Source: Gammaproteobacteria bacterium
GTDB taxonomy: Bacteria; Pseudomonadota; Gammaproteobacteria; PS1; Pseudothioglobaceae
Assembly: GCA_030611725.1 (NCBI GenBank)
Contig: JAUWPG010000004.1
Span: forward strand, 1 to 38,451
Reading direction: 5' to 3'
DNA length: 38,451 nt
Below, in pieces: positions 1-9,344 of the stretch. A program made the position numbers and the translations under genes. Positions within the stretch are counted from its first letter, which is position 1; every line of letters starts with the position of its first letter. Under the pieces are notes generated by a model, which did not search any database, was not told the origin of the DNA, and saw only the letters and a program-made list of their open reading frames with translations.

Positions 1-138
<138 letters not shown>

Positions 139-2241
139 TTATTTATTTAACTTTTCTATAACATCATCGGCAACATTTTTTGGTGCTGCCGTATACCTTG
201 AGAATTCCATTGAATAGCTTGCACGACCTTGAGTCGCAGAACGAAGGTCATTTGCATAACCAAACATTTCAGCTAAGGGAACATCTGCTTTTAATTGCTT
301 ACCGTTAGGAAGGTCTTCCATCGCACCCACTAGGCCACGACGTCTGTTCAAATCGCCCATTACATCGCCCATATATTCTTCAGGAGTAATAATCTCAACA
401 GCCATCATTGGCTCAAGCAACTGAGGGTTTGCCATTCTAACTCCTTCAGCTAAACACTTACTCGCGGCAACCTTAAATGCCATTTCGTTTGAATCAACAT
501 CATGGTATGAACCATCATAAACCGTTACTTTAATATCTACTAGCGGGAAACCGGCTAATACGCCATTTTCCATTTGCTCTTGAACACCTTTGTTTACTGC
601 AGGAATGTACTCCTTAGGAATGACACCACCTTTAATTTCATCAACGAACTCGTAACCTACACCAGGCTCTTGAGGTTCGATACGCAAATATACATGGCCA
701 TACTGACCACGGCCGCCAGACTGCTTAGCAAACTTGTGTTGATGTTCAACCAAGGTAGTAATCGCTTCACGATAAGAGACCTGAGGAGCACCAACATTAC
801 ATTCAACATCAAATTCACGTCGCATACGATCAACAATAATGTCTAAATGAAGCTCGCCCATGCCAGCAATAATTGTTTGGCCAGACTCTTTATCACTAGA
901 TACGCGGAACGAAGGATCTTCAGCGGCTAACTTACCTAAAGCAATACCCATTTTTTCTTGATCCGCTTTAGTCTTTGGCTCAACTGCTAGTGCAATTACC
1001 GGTTCAGGAAATTCCATTCTTTCAAGAACGATCTTCTCTTTCATGTCACATAATGTATCGCCCGTTGTTACGTCTTTAAGACCAATCGCTGCAGCAATAT
1101 CACCCGCACGGACCTCTTTAATTTCATCACGTTCGTTAGAATGCATTTGCACCATACGGCCAATACGCTCTTTTTTACCTTTAGAAGAGTTGTATACGAA
1201 ATCGCCAGCTTTTAAGACGCCTGAATAGACACGGAAGAAAGTTAATGTACCTACAAATGGGTCGGTTGCAATTTTAAATGCTAGTGCTGCAAACGGCTCG
1301 TCATCATCAGCTTTACGAGGCGCTCTTGTTTCATCTTTATCATCAAGAATTCCTTCGATTGCATCAACATCAAGTGGCGATGGCATGTACATAATGATTG
1401 CATCTAATGCTGCCTGTACGCCTTTATTTTTAAAGGCTGAACCACAGAACATTGGAATGATTTTATTGCCAATACACTGAGCGCGAATACCTTCCTTAAT
1501 TTCATCGTGTGTCAACTCACCACCTTCCAAGTATTTTTCCATTAACTCGTCATTACCTTCTGCTGCAGACTCAACCATGAATTCACGTTTTTCATCAGCC
1601 AACTCTTGTAATTCAGCTGGAATATCTCTGGCTTCGTAAGTGGCACCTTGGTCTTCTTCATTCCAATAAATGGCTTTCATGGTGATTAAATCAACCACAC
1701 CTTTAAAATCTTCTTCAGCACCGATCGCAATCTGCATTGGCACTGGATTTGCGCCTAAGCGAGTTTTTATTTGATCACAAACACGTAGAAAATTTGCACC
1801 TGCACGATCCATTTTGTTAACAAAACCAATTCTTGGCACGTTGTATTTATTAGCCTGACGCCATACTGTTTCTGACTGAGGTTCTACACCACCTACTGCA
1901 CAAAATAAAGCCATCGCACCGTCTAATACTTTAAGTGAGCGCTCAACTTCAATGGTAAAGTCAACGTGTCCTGGGGTGTCAATAATGTTAATTCGATGCT
2001 CTTCAAACTGCTTGTCCATACCTTTCCACATACAGGTAGTTGCAGAAGAAGTAATGGTAATACCACGCTCTTGCTCTTGCTCCATCCAGTCCATGGTTGC
2101 ACCACCATCGTGAACCTCACCAATTTTGTGAGTACGACCTGTGTACAAAAGAACACGTTCAGTAGTAGTGGTTTTACCAGCATCAATGTGCGCCATAACA
2201 CCGACATTACGGTAGCGACTAAGTGGATGATTTCTTGCCAT
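139..2241 (-). CDS. fusA: Elongation factor G
   Basis: This encodes the translocation GTPase EF-G (700 aa, normal family length). The N-terminus shows the G1 loop [15 protein letters not shown] at about residues 17-31, then the G3 motif DTPGHVDF and the G4 motif NKMDRAGA. The C-terminal domains IV and V follow, including the [10 protein letters not shown] segment typical of bacterial EF-G. An AAGGA lies upstream of the start. It lies between rpsG (30 bp gap) and tuf in the str operon order. EF-G acts in the cytoplasm on the ribosome during translocation and recycling. Nothing in the sequence looks unusual. Confidence 0.98.
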   Translation of the reverse strand: MARNHPLSRYRNVGVMAHIDAGKTTTTERVLLYTGRTHKIGEVHDGGATMDWMEQEQERGITITSSATTCMWKGMDKQFEEHRINIIDTPGHVDFTIEVERSLKVLDGAMALFCAVGGVEPQSETVWRQANKYNVPRIGFVNKMDRAGANFLRVCDQIKTRLGANPVPMQIAIGAEEDFKGVVDLITMKAIYWNEEDQGATYEARDIPAELQELADEKREFMVESAAEGNDELMEKYLEGGELTHDEIKEGIRAQCIGNKIIPMFCGSAFKNKGVQAALDAIIMYMPSPLDVDAIEGILDDKDETRAPRKADDDEPFAALAFKIATDPFVGTLTFFRVYSGVLKAGDFVYNSSKGKKERIGRMVQMHSNERDEIKEVRAGDIAAAIGLKDVTTGDTLCDMKEKIVLERMEFPEPVIALAVEPKTKADQEKMGIALGKLAAEDPSFRVSSDKESGQTIIAGMGELHLDIIVDRMRREFDVECNVGAPQVSYREAITTLVEHQHKFAKQSGGRGQYGHVYLRIEPQEPGVGYEFVDEIKGGVIPKEYIPAVNKGVQEQMENGVLAGFPLVDIKVTVYDGSYHDVDSNEMAFKVAASKCLAEGVRMANPQLLEPMMAVEIITPEEYMGDVMGDLNRRRGLVGAMEDLPNGKQLKADVPLAEMFGYANDLRSATQGRASYSMEFSRYTAAPKNVADDVIEKLNK

Positions 2242-2271
2242 TTTATTAAATCCTTAAATCTAAATGTTTGA

Positions 2272-2757
<486 letters not shown>

Positions 2758-2769
2758 TTATTGAATATA

Positions 2770-3144
2770 TTATTTCTTAGGCTTCTTAGTGCCATACTTC
2801 GAACGACCTTGCATTCTACCGTCAACACCAACTGTATCTAGTGCGCCACGAACTGTATGGTAACGAACACCAGGTAAATCCTTAACACGACCACCACGGA
2901 TAAGTACTACCGAGTGCTCCTGCAAGTTGTGGCCTTCACCACCGATGTAAGATGCAACTTCATAACCAGTCGTCAATCGCACACGAGCCACTTTCCTCAG
3001 TGCGGAATTAGGCTTTTTAGGTGTAGTCGTATAAACACGAGTACAAACGCCGCGTTTTTGTGGGCAGCTGTCTAATGCTGGCACACCACTTTTAACGACC
3101 TTCTTTTTACGTGGATTACGTACCAATTGGTTAACTGTTGACAT
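2770..3144 (-). CDS. rpsL: 30S ribosomal protein S12
   Basis: The 124-residue product carries the S12 signature [17 protein letters not shown] and the decoding-site loop [14 protein letters not shown]. Lys43, a position where substitutions give streptomycin resistance in other bacteria, is the wild-type lysine. An upstream CGGAGAAA serves as ribosome binding site. It is the first gene of the str operon and is preceded by a consensus promoter at 3225-3254, giving a leader of roughly 70 nt. Confidence 0.98.
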   Translation of the reverse strand: MSTVNQLVRNPRKKKVVKSGVPALDSCPQKRGVCTRVYTTTPKKPNSALRKVARVRLTTGYEVASYIGGEGHNLQEHSVVLIRGGRVKDLPGVRYHTVRGALDTVGVDGRMQGRSKYGTKKPKK

Positions 3145-3224
3145 AAATACAATTTCTCCGAATGCTCTAAAATTAATTTAAATATTAATCACCCACCGTT
3201 TTTTCAGGGGCAATAAAGAGATGA

Positions 3225-3254
3225 ATTATACTGTGTAAGAAGCGCTAATGTCAA
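3225..3254 (-). promoter_or_regulatory. Consensus sigma-70 promoter of the str operon
   Basis: On the minus strand TTGACA (3249-3254) is followed after exactly 18 bp by TATAAT (3225-3230). Both hexamers are perfect consensus matches. The promoter begins 6 bp beyond the stop codon of the upstream phosphatase gene and about 80 bp before the rpsL start, so it should drive rpsL-rpsG-fusA-tuf. Confidence 0.9.
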
Positions 3255-3260
3255 CAAGAT

Positions 3261-3731
3261 TTAGACTTTTTTAAGTAAACTATCAAGCAAAAAACTACTG
3301 GCACGATTTAGCATCTCAAATACATCATCAAAGCGACCTTCAAAATATGGATCTGGAACACTTTTTCCATTGTTGTCTGGAATATTGTCTAGCATCAAAG
3401 ACAACTTGTGCTGATGTTCATTTGGACAAATAAACTGCAAGTCTGATAGGTTTGAATCATCCATAGCAAAGATATAATCATAATGATAAAAATCAGACTC
3501 GTGCACTTTTCGCCCACGCTGGTCAGATAAATCAACGCCAAATTTACGTGCTGATAATTGCGATCTTGAATCAGGCGGTTCACCTATATGATAAGCGTGC
3601 GTACCCGCTGAATCGATTTCAAATAAATGCGTTACTCCATGTTTCTCTACTTGGGAACTAAACGCCCCCTCAGCGGTTGGAGATCTACAAATATTACCCA
3701 TACATACAAATAAAATTTTGTATTTCGGCAT
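3261..3731 (-). CDS. Low-molecular-weight protein tyrosine phosphatase
   Basis: The product is a cytoplasmic phosphatase of the arsenate-reductase-like LMW-PTP fold. The N-terminal P-loop VCMGNICRSPTAEG fits the C-x5-R-S active site (nucleophile Cys10), and VPDPYFEG near the C-terminus holds the catalytic Asp of the DPY motif. The open frame extends upstream to 3788, but the family normally starts only a few residues before the P-loop, so I choose the ATG at 3731 (156 aa). The ATG at 3743 is an alternative with AGGTG 12 nt upstream. A -10-like TATAAT lies at 3762-3767. In other bacteria such enzymes sit in polysaccharide operons with tyrosine kinases; no kinase is present here, so the substrate is unknown. 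Confidence 0.9.
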   Translation of the reverse strand: MPKYKILFVCMGNICRSPTAEGAFSSQVEKHGVTHLFEIDSAGTHAYHIGEPPDSRSQLSARKFGVDLSDQRGRKVHESDFYHYDYIFAMDDSNLSDLQFICPNEHQHKLSLMLDNIPDNNGKSVPDPYFEGRFDDVFEMLNRASSFLLDSLLKKV

Positions 3732-3792
3732 AATGTAATTCATTATTAAAAATAACACCTTATTATAATCAGCAAATATTAGCAACATATCT

Positions 3793-3798
3793 TATAAT
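3793..3798 (+). promoter_or_regulatory. Probable -10 element for the yeeE-kdsD operon
   Basis: A TATAAT hexamer lies 34 bp before the yeeE ATG in the divergent region with the phosphatase gene. No convincing -35 element is visible at the right distance. The strong ribosome binding site AAGGGGG directly before the ATG at 3833 supports the start choice. Confidence 0.5.
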
Positions 3799-3832
3799 TA
3801 GCCACGGGTCTTTTATTAACTAAGGGGGAAAT

Positions 3833-5056
3833 ATGGAACTTGAACTTTATCAAAATATATTAATGTTGGTCTTTGCAACAACATTTATCATGGGCTGGGT
3901 TGTCAGTAAAACCGATTTTTGCACCATGGGTGCTATCTCAGATTGGGTGAATATGGGCTCGACTGCTCGTTTTAAAGCTTGGATGCTGGCTGCATTCTCT
4001 GCATTACTGTTAACAACAATCCTAGGCAGTCTGGATCTAATTGATGTGACTTTAACACAAAGCAACGACACGGCTAACCCGCCTTATAATGCATCAACAT
4101 TTGCTTGGCCGCGCTACATTTTAGGGGGTTTTATATTTGGTGTGGGTATGACCATAGGCTCTGGCTGTGGCAATAAAACCCTAATCCGTATGGGGTCAGG
4201 AAATTTAAAATCCGTTATTATTTTCTCAATGATGGCGCTAGGTGCTTACTTAATGATTTTTACCAATTTTGGTTATGATGCTTTCTTATCTTGGATGACA
4301 CCTGCTTTTATTGATCTCACCAGTTTTAATATTCAAAGTCAAGATTTAGGCGCACTCACGGCGTATTTCACTCAAACTGATGCACTCAATACCAGGTTGT
4401 TCTTAGGCGCTATTATTTCAATTGCTGCCTTGGCTTATATATTTAAGATGAAATCGTTTAGACAAGATAAACACAATATTCTAGCCGGACTAACCGTTGG
4501 TATTTGTGTTGCATTTGTTTGGTATTTAACATCTGGCTCCATGGGTCAAGAGCTGTTAGAAGAAATTGATATGATCGATGAAAGGCCTTATGGTTTAGGC
4601 GCGCAGGGATTAACATTTGTACAACCCTCCGCACATGTAGCGCAATTCATTAATACTTCGTTTGATTTAACGTATGTTACATTTGCCCTGATTGCCGCAT
4701 TTGGGGTGATAACTGGATCGTTTGTGTATTCTATTGTGAACAAATCTTTTCATATTGAATGGTTCAATTCTAAAATGGATTTTGTTAACCACCTAACGAG
4801 TGGTTTTTTAATGGGTATTGGCGGTGTTTTGGCCATGGGGTGCACAATAGGACAAGGTGTTACTGGTGTATCAACCTTATCATTAGGGTCGTTCTTAGCA
4901 CTAGGCTCTATTGTTTTTGGTTCAGCTCTCACTATGAAAATTCGGTACTATCAACTTATGTACGAAGACGAGGCTAACCTTTATACAGCCACAATGGCTA
5001 GCTTGGCTGATTTAAATTGCATACCAAACAAATGGCGATGTCTAGAGCATGTCTAA
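3833..5056 (+). CDS. YeeE/YedE (TsuA-like) family sulfur-compound transporter
   Basis: This is a polytopic inner-membrane protein of 407 aa, rich in hydrophobic segments. It has three Cys-containing motifs typical of the YeeE/YedE (DUF395, sulf_transp) family: KTDFCTMGAISDW (Cys30), GSGCGNKTLIRMGSGN (Cys112) and AMGCTIGQGVTG (Cys337). In characterised family members such as TsuA, conserved cysteines line a thiosulfate path, so uptake of thiosulfate or a related sulfur compound is the likely role. A thiosulfate-using SoxB is encoded about 2.3 kb away. The last 8 bp overlap kdsD, suggesting translational coupling. The precise substrate cannot be read from sequence. Confidence 0.87.
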   Translation: MELELYQNILMLVFATTFIMGWVVSKTDFCTMGAISDWVNMGSTARFKAWMLAAFSALLLTTILGSLDLIDVTLTQSNDTANPPYNASTFAWPRYILGGFIFGVGMTIGSGCGNKTLIRMGSGNLKSVIIFSMMALGAYLMIFTNFGYDAFLSWMTPAFIDLTSFNIQSQDLGALTAYFTQTDALNTRLFLGAIISIAALAYIFKMKSFRQDKHNILAGLTVGICVAFVWYLTSGSMGQELLEEIDMIDERPYGLGAQGLTFVQPSAHVAQFINTSFDLTYVTFALIAAFGVITGSFVYSIVNKSFHIEWFNSKMDFVNHLTSGFLMGIGGVLAMGCTIGQGVTGVSTLSLGSFLALGSIVFGSALTMKIRYYQLMYEDEANLYTATMASLADLNCIPNKWRCLEHV

Positions 5057-6014
5057 TTCACTGCTAAAATCCGCTAAAGAAGTTATCCTCACTGAAGCTC
5101 AGGCTGTCTTTGATTTAGCCAATCGCCTTGACGATAGCTTTGTTGACTGCTGTAAATTTATTCAAAATTGCACAGGTAAAGTGATTTTGATTGGCATGGG
5201 AAAATCTGGTCATATTGCTAATAAAATTGCCGCTACGTTTGCTTCAACTGGTACGCCGGCTTTCGCCGTACATCCTGGTGAAGCAGGACATGGTGATCTG
5301 GGTATGATTACTGAAGGTGACGTGGTGATTGCAATTTCTTATTCAGGTGAGTCTGATGAAATCATGACTCTAGTGCCAACCATTCAACGCCTTGGTGTGC
5401 CGATTATTGGCATGACAGGTAATGCCAACTCTTCTATTGGCAAGGTCTGCGATGTACATCTTGATGTTGGCGTTGAAAAAGAAGCATGCCCGCATAATTT
5501 AGCACCCACCTCAAGCACCACAGTAGCGCTTGCAATGGGTGATGCTATCGCGATTAGCTTACTAACTGATAAAGGCTTTAGTCCCGATGATTTTGCCCGC
5601 TCACATCCTTCTGGTGCCTTGGGTAGACGACTACTAACTTTTGTTAAAGATATTATGAAAACTGGTGATGATATTCCCACTGTGAATAACAACACTAAAT
5701 TACTTGATGCACTTCTAGTCATGAGTCAAAAAGCACTGGGCATGGTGTTAATTACTAATGAAAACAACCTTCAAGGTATTTTTACCGATGGTGATCTACG
5801 CCGCGTTTTAGAAACACACGATGATATCCAAAATTTAAGCATCGGCGAAGTAATGACCCCAAACTGTAAAGCAATCTTAGCAGATAAGCCTGCCATGGCT
5901 GCGGTACAAATGATGGATGAATTCAATCTCAATTCCCTGCCAGTTGTTGATGATAACAATCAAGTCGTTGGTGCTATCAACACCCACACCTTAATGCAAG
6001 CCAAGATCATCTAA
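5049..6014 (+). CDS. kdsD: Arabinose-5-phosphate isomerase (KdsD/KpsF family)
   Basis: The enzyme converts ribulose 5-phosphate to arabinose 5-phosphate, the first step towards Kdo for lipid A-core LPS. The N-terminal SIS domain shows KVILIGMGKSGHIANKIAAT (about residues 44-63), then HPGEAGHGDLGMI and ISYSGESDEI. The C-terminal part holds two CBS domains, with FTDGDLRR in the first and SLPVVDDNNQVVGAI in the second. The length (321 aa) is normal. In many gammaproteobacteria it is followed by kdsC and the lptCAB genes; here it stands alone, overlapping yeeE by 8 bp and followed by an inverted repeat. Confidence 0.94.
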   Translation: MSNSLLKSAKEVILTEAQAVFDLANRLDDSFVDCCKFIQNCTGKVILIGMGKSGHIANKIAATFASTGTPAFAVHPGEAGHGDLGMITEGDVVIAISYSGESDEIMTLVPTIQRLGVPIIGMTGNANSSIGKVCDVHLDVGVEKEACPHNLAPTSSTTVALAMGDAIAISLLTDKGFSPDDFARSHPSGALGRRLLTFVKDIMKTGDDIPTVNNNTKLLDALLVMSQKALGMVLITNENNLQGIFTDGDLRRVLETHDDIQNLSIGEVMTPNCKAILADKPAMAAVQMMDEFNLNSLPVVDDNNQVVGAINTHTLMQAKII

Positions 6015-6026
6015 ATTATTTCGTAT

Positions 6027-6121
6027 TTTCTCCTTGTACTGCGTTAGATTTGTAAAATATTCAGTTACGTAGAAAATCTACGCGCCCTCACATTTTACAA
6101 ATCTGCCTTGCACAAGAAAAA
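6027..6121. repeat. Long nested inverted repeat between kdsD and the hupE-like gene
   Basis: A perfect 13-bp inverted repeat, AGATTTGTAAAAT (6046-6058) and ATTTTACAAATCT (6092-6104), encloses a second hairpin CGTAGA-AAA-TCTACG (6068-6082). Outside the 13-mers the symmetry continues imperfectly: CTTGT at about 6034-6038 matches ACAAG at about 6111-6115, flanked by T-rich and A-rich runs. It lies between convergent genes, so it may end transcription both ways. It lacks a tight GC stem with a U tract, and looks more like a dispersed palindromic repeat or MITE-like unit. Confidence 0.75.
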
Positions 6122-6135
6122 ACTACTTGTAATTA

Positions 6136-7257
6136 CTAATTAATCAATCTCTCTACACCCCACCAAAATCCAATCAGTGCAATTAGTACTGAAATTGGCA
6201 CAATTGCCAACTGTCGATAATTAAGTTTCAGCCTGCGTAGTATCAACAATATACTTACTACACCCAACACGATCACCATTTGTGCCAATTCAACACCAAT
6301 ATTAAAAGCAATCAAGGTGGTTAAAAATGAATCAGGTGCCATCTCAAACTCTTTGAGCATGGTGGCAAAACCTAGGCCGTGAATCAAACCAAATAGGAAT
6401 ACAATCACACTTTTACGAATGATGGATTGATGGGTCATTAAATTCTCAATCGCCACATAGGCAATGGAAAAAGCAATGAGTGGCTCAACAATTCTCGCCG
6501 AGACTTCCACCACACCATACATTGCCAAGCCCAATGTCAGCGTGTGTGCCAATGTAAAAGTAGTGACCAATAATAACAATTTTCGCCATAACAGTGATGA
6601 AAGCGCCATGCCGACAATAAATAAAATGTGATCCCAGCCCAAAGGAATCACGTGATCGAATCCAATACCAATAAACTGATAAAAACGCTGGGCTGTATTA
6701 AGTGGTTCTGGATTGTTAATATCAATCACACCACTGGGTTTACCATTACGCAACCATTGCCATTGACTCCAATTGTATTCATCCTTTTTATACACTTGCC
6801 AGCGTAGCGCACTGTCACCATAGACTTTATCGTATTGCCACGAGAGTGTTTTTGGCCACTCACTAAGTTGTGCTTGATAAGTTAGAATGGTTTTTCTTGG
6901 TCGTTTTTTATAACCCACAATATCAAGCTTTGCATCAGTCAAAATCAATGTTTGCATCTGACCATTAACACCAAGCCAAAAACTATTTAAAAACTCAGCT
7001 TCAAAATCTTGAAAATGCTCACGCAACACATTTGGCTCGAGTGAACGCAGCTCATCATATTGCGCCGAAGTAGGTGCATCGGTGGTATTTTTATACTGGG
7101 TACCAATCCCCGTCATCGCCGCTTCAAGACTAAGGTTAATCTCGATTTCGACTGTTTTATTTTCAAAAATTGAAATTTCCACCAGCGCAGGTTTGACCAC
7201 ATCTGCGTTTACGAACGAACCGATGAATAATAATAATAATGTTAAGAATGATCTCAT
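6136..7257 (-). CDS. HupE/UreJ-type (PF13795-like) membrane protein downstream of soxB
   Basis: The product (373 aa) has an N-terminal signal peptide (MRSFLTLLLLFIGSFVNA), a soluble periplasmic region of about 170 residues, then several membrane helices. The membrane part carries HVIPLGWDHILFIVGMALSS, FTLAHTLTLGLAMYG, LFGLIHGLGFATM and NIGVELAQ. These histidine-bearing motifs are typical of the HupE/UreJ_2 family, related to nickel permeases HupE/UreJ. A metal transport or insertion role is possible but unproven. The ATG directly follows the terminator that ends soxB, and no ordinary ribosome binding site is seen. The signal peptide supports this start; the next Met in frame would remove it. 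Confidence 0.8.
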   Translation of the reverse strand: MRSFLTLLLLFIGSFVNADVVKPALVEISIFENKTVEIEINLSLEAAMTGIGTQYKNTTDAPTSAQYDELRSLEPNVLREHFQDFEAEFLNSFWLGVNGQMQTLILTDAKLDIVGYKKRPRKTILTYQAQLSEWPKTLSWQYDKVYGDSALRWQVYKKDEYNWSQWQWLRNGKPSGVIDINNPEPLNTAQRFYQFIGIGFDHVIPLGWDHILFIVGMALSSLLWRKLLLLVTTFTLAHTLTLGLAMYGVVEVSARIVEPLIAFSIAYVAIENLMTHQSIIRKSVIVFLFGLIHGLGFATMLKEFEMAPDSFLTTLIAFNIGVELAQMVIVLGVVSILLILRRLKLNYRQLAIVPISVLIALIGFWWGVERLIN

Positions 7258-7258
7258 A

Positions 7259-7285
7259 ATAAAAAAACCCCGACTAGCGGGGTTT
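7259..7285 (-). terminator. Intrinsic terminator after soxB
   Basis: On the minus strand the stem AAACCCCG (complement of 7278-7285) and CGGGGTTT (complement of 7265-7272), with a 5-nt loop, is followed by a run of T residues. It lies 21 bp beyond the soxB stop. The T run ends only 3 nt before the ATG of the next gene (7257). Confidence 0.88.
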
Positions 7286-7306
7286 GATTGTATTGCTAAT
7301 AATGGT

Positions 7307-9196
7307 TTAAATTAAATCACCATCGTAACTTTCAATACCAGGGTTATTCTTCACACCTTTAATGGTTGGATGATTAACCTTAGTCAGGTTAATATGTTTT
7401 TGCTTACGCATATAATCTGCGGCCACATCCCATATTAATCGACCTTCACCAATAGAGTTTACGCTCGCCCAACCTGCTACTTTGTACGATTTGTTTAGGT
7501 CAATCGGTGTGCCTTCATCATCTTTTATGTCACTAATACGTTCGCCCAATCCTGCTGCAGGATCAATGGTGTAGTCCAGGCCACCCATGCGCACCATGTC
7601 ACCACCTGATTGCAAGTAAGGGTCTTGCACAAATAAATTCTCAGCAATGGCTTCCAATATCCCTTTAAGTTGCGATCCTTTGAATTCGTTTACAGAAGTC
7701 TCGCCATAAGTCAAGGATGTGTTAGTCATCAGATCTTCCATGGTTACATCATGGCCAGCCAGTACTGACGTGCCCCAACGAACACCAGGTGACATTGCAA
7801 AGTCTGCATCGTGTTCTTCACGCAATGAATTTACCAATACCTGATCCCAAGTACCCATAAAGTTTCCACGACGATAAAGCGTTTGCTCTGTTGTACAAAG
7901 CTTTTCGGTCAAGATTGCATCATAAGTCTTGCCCAAACGATCTGGGTTATTACTCATCTTACTACTACGCGCTTCGACTACGTTCTTATCGTATTTCGTA
8001 TTACGCATTTTATCAATGTAAGACACCATAGCAGCATCTGGCTTAATGAAGTCAGTCAGAATTGGTAGCATCTTGTATTCATAACCTGTCACTTTATGAT
8101 CAACAATATTTAAATCCATCACCCCGATATATTTGCCTGAACAACCGGCATTGGTAACGACTGTAACGCCACCAGAATTTTTAACTTCAACAGGTTTAGG
8201 CATGCCATCATGTGTATGTCCACCAAAAAATGCATCAATGCCCACAACACGTGAAGCCATCTTAATATCTACGTCCATACCATTATGTGACAGCACAATT
8301 ACCGCATCTGGCTTTTCATTTTCACGAATATCTGTTACTAATTCTTGCATTTCATCTTCACGCAAACCGAACGACCAATCTGGGAAGAAATATTTTTGTG
8401 GGTTGGCGTTTGAAGTTCTTGGGAATGCTTGGCCAATCACCGCAATTCGGTGCCCACCTACATTTTTAATCACATACGGTTTGAATGGCATCGCATCATC
8501 TTCATTATACAGGCCGTTACCATCGTACTTCTCAGTCATGGTGAAATAGTCATCACCCATTAAAGCGTCTTCCATAATACGCACGTTTTGACCTAAGAAA
8601 TCACCTTTAAAAAATCCAATATTTTTAAGCGTCTCTGCTTCTTTATAAGTAAATTCCCAGTGACCAACCATCACATCTACACCCAGCATATTAGTGGCCT
8701 CAACCATATCTGCACCACGTGTCCATAAAGATGTTCCTGAACCCTGCCAAGTGTCACCACCATCAAGTGTGAGTGTATTTTGCACACCGCCCGCACCCTC
8801 TCTCAAAGATTCTAATACAGTTTTAATTTGACCAAAACCACCGGTCTTGCCATACTTAGCCGCCAGATCTTCAAAATTATTATAAGTGAATGCATAAGCC
8901 TCAGGCGACCCTGGCTTAACGCCGATTTCTTTGAGTAGTTTGTTGCCCACTACGTGTGGCAACTGGCCAAAGGTGTCGCCAAATCCTAGATTAACATTTG
9001 GTTCACGAAAATAATTGGGCAACAAATTACCATGTGTGTCTGTGATATGCAAAATACGTGCATTACCTGTTTTTGGCACTTCATACATGTTCTCTTGGCC
9101 AGACAAATTGGTTTTACCTGCATAACCACTGCTAATTAAACCTGCTGCAGAACCAGCACCCAAAACCTTAATAAAATCTCTACGTGTTAAAGCCAT
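7307..9196 (-). CDS. soxB: Thiosulfohydrolase SoxB
   Basis: SoxB hydrolyses the sulfate group from the thiosulfonate bound to the SoxYZ carrier in the periplasm, using a dimanganese site. The N-terminus has a Tat signal (TRRDFIKVLGAGSAAG). It is followed by the 5'-nucleotidase-type metallophosphatase motifs ILHITDTHGNLLP, LDGGDTWQGSGTSLW, GHWEFTYKE, LSHNGMD and GGHTHDG. The C-terminal 5'-nucleotidase domain completes the protein (629 aa, somewhat longer than the roughly 560-600 usual for the family). A GTG start at 9202 is possible. I prefer the ATG at 9196 because GGGGGGG lies a few bases before it and it places the twin arginines near the N-terminus. No soxXYZA or soxCD is nearby. Confidence 0.95.
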   Translation of the reverse strand: MALTRRDFIKVLGAGSAAGLISSGYAGKTNLSGQENMYEVPKTGNARILHITDTHGNLLPNYFREPNVNLGFGDTFGQLPHVVGNKLLKEIGVKPGSPEAYAFTYNNFEDLAAKYGKTGGFGQIKTVLESLREGAGGVQNTLTLDGGDTWQGSGTSLWTRGADMVEATNMLGVDVMVGHWEFTYKEAETLKNIGFFKGDFLGQNVRIMEDALMGDDYFTMTEKYDGNGLYNEDDAMPFKPYVIKNVGGHRIAVIGQAFPRTSNANPQKYFFPDWSFGLREDEMQELVTDIRENEKPDAVIVLSHNGMDVDIKMASRVVGIDAFFGGHTHDGMPKPVEVKNSGGVTVVTNAGCSGKYIGVMDLNIVDHKVTGYEYKMLPILTDFIKPDAAMVSYIDKMRNTKYDKNVVEARSSKMSNNPDRLGKTYDAILTEKLCTTEQTLYRRGNFMGTWDQVLVNSLREEHDADFAMSPGVRWGTSVLAGHDVTMEDLMTNTSLTYGETSVNEFKGSQLKGILEAIAENLFVQDPYLQSGGDMVRMGGLDYTIDPAAGLGERISDIKDDEGTPIDLNKSYKVAGWASVNSIGEGRLIWDVAADYMRKQKHINLTKVNHPTIKGVKNNPGIESYDGDLI

Positions 9197-9332
9197 TATC
9201 ACCCCCCCTAAAATACTTAAAATTATTATTTTATCAAAATTTGTTTATATAGGTAGACTATTCAAGAAAATATTAGTAGAAATAATTTATTATCAAAGAG
9301 CACCATTCAATCTTATTTTGCAATAAACCTTT

Positions 9333-9338
9333 TATAAT
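9333..9338 (+). promoter_or_regulatory. -10 element immediately before murE
   Basis: A perfect TATAAT ends 6 bp before the murE ATG (9345), so a transcript starting at the normal distance would begin at or next to the start codon. No Shine-Dalgarno and no good -35 hexamer are visible. The rest of the 148-bp region between soxB and murE is AT-rich and should also contain the soxB promoter, which I cannot assign. Confidence 0.55.
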
Positions 9339-9344
9339 ACTCAC

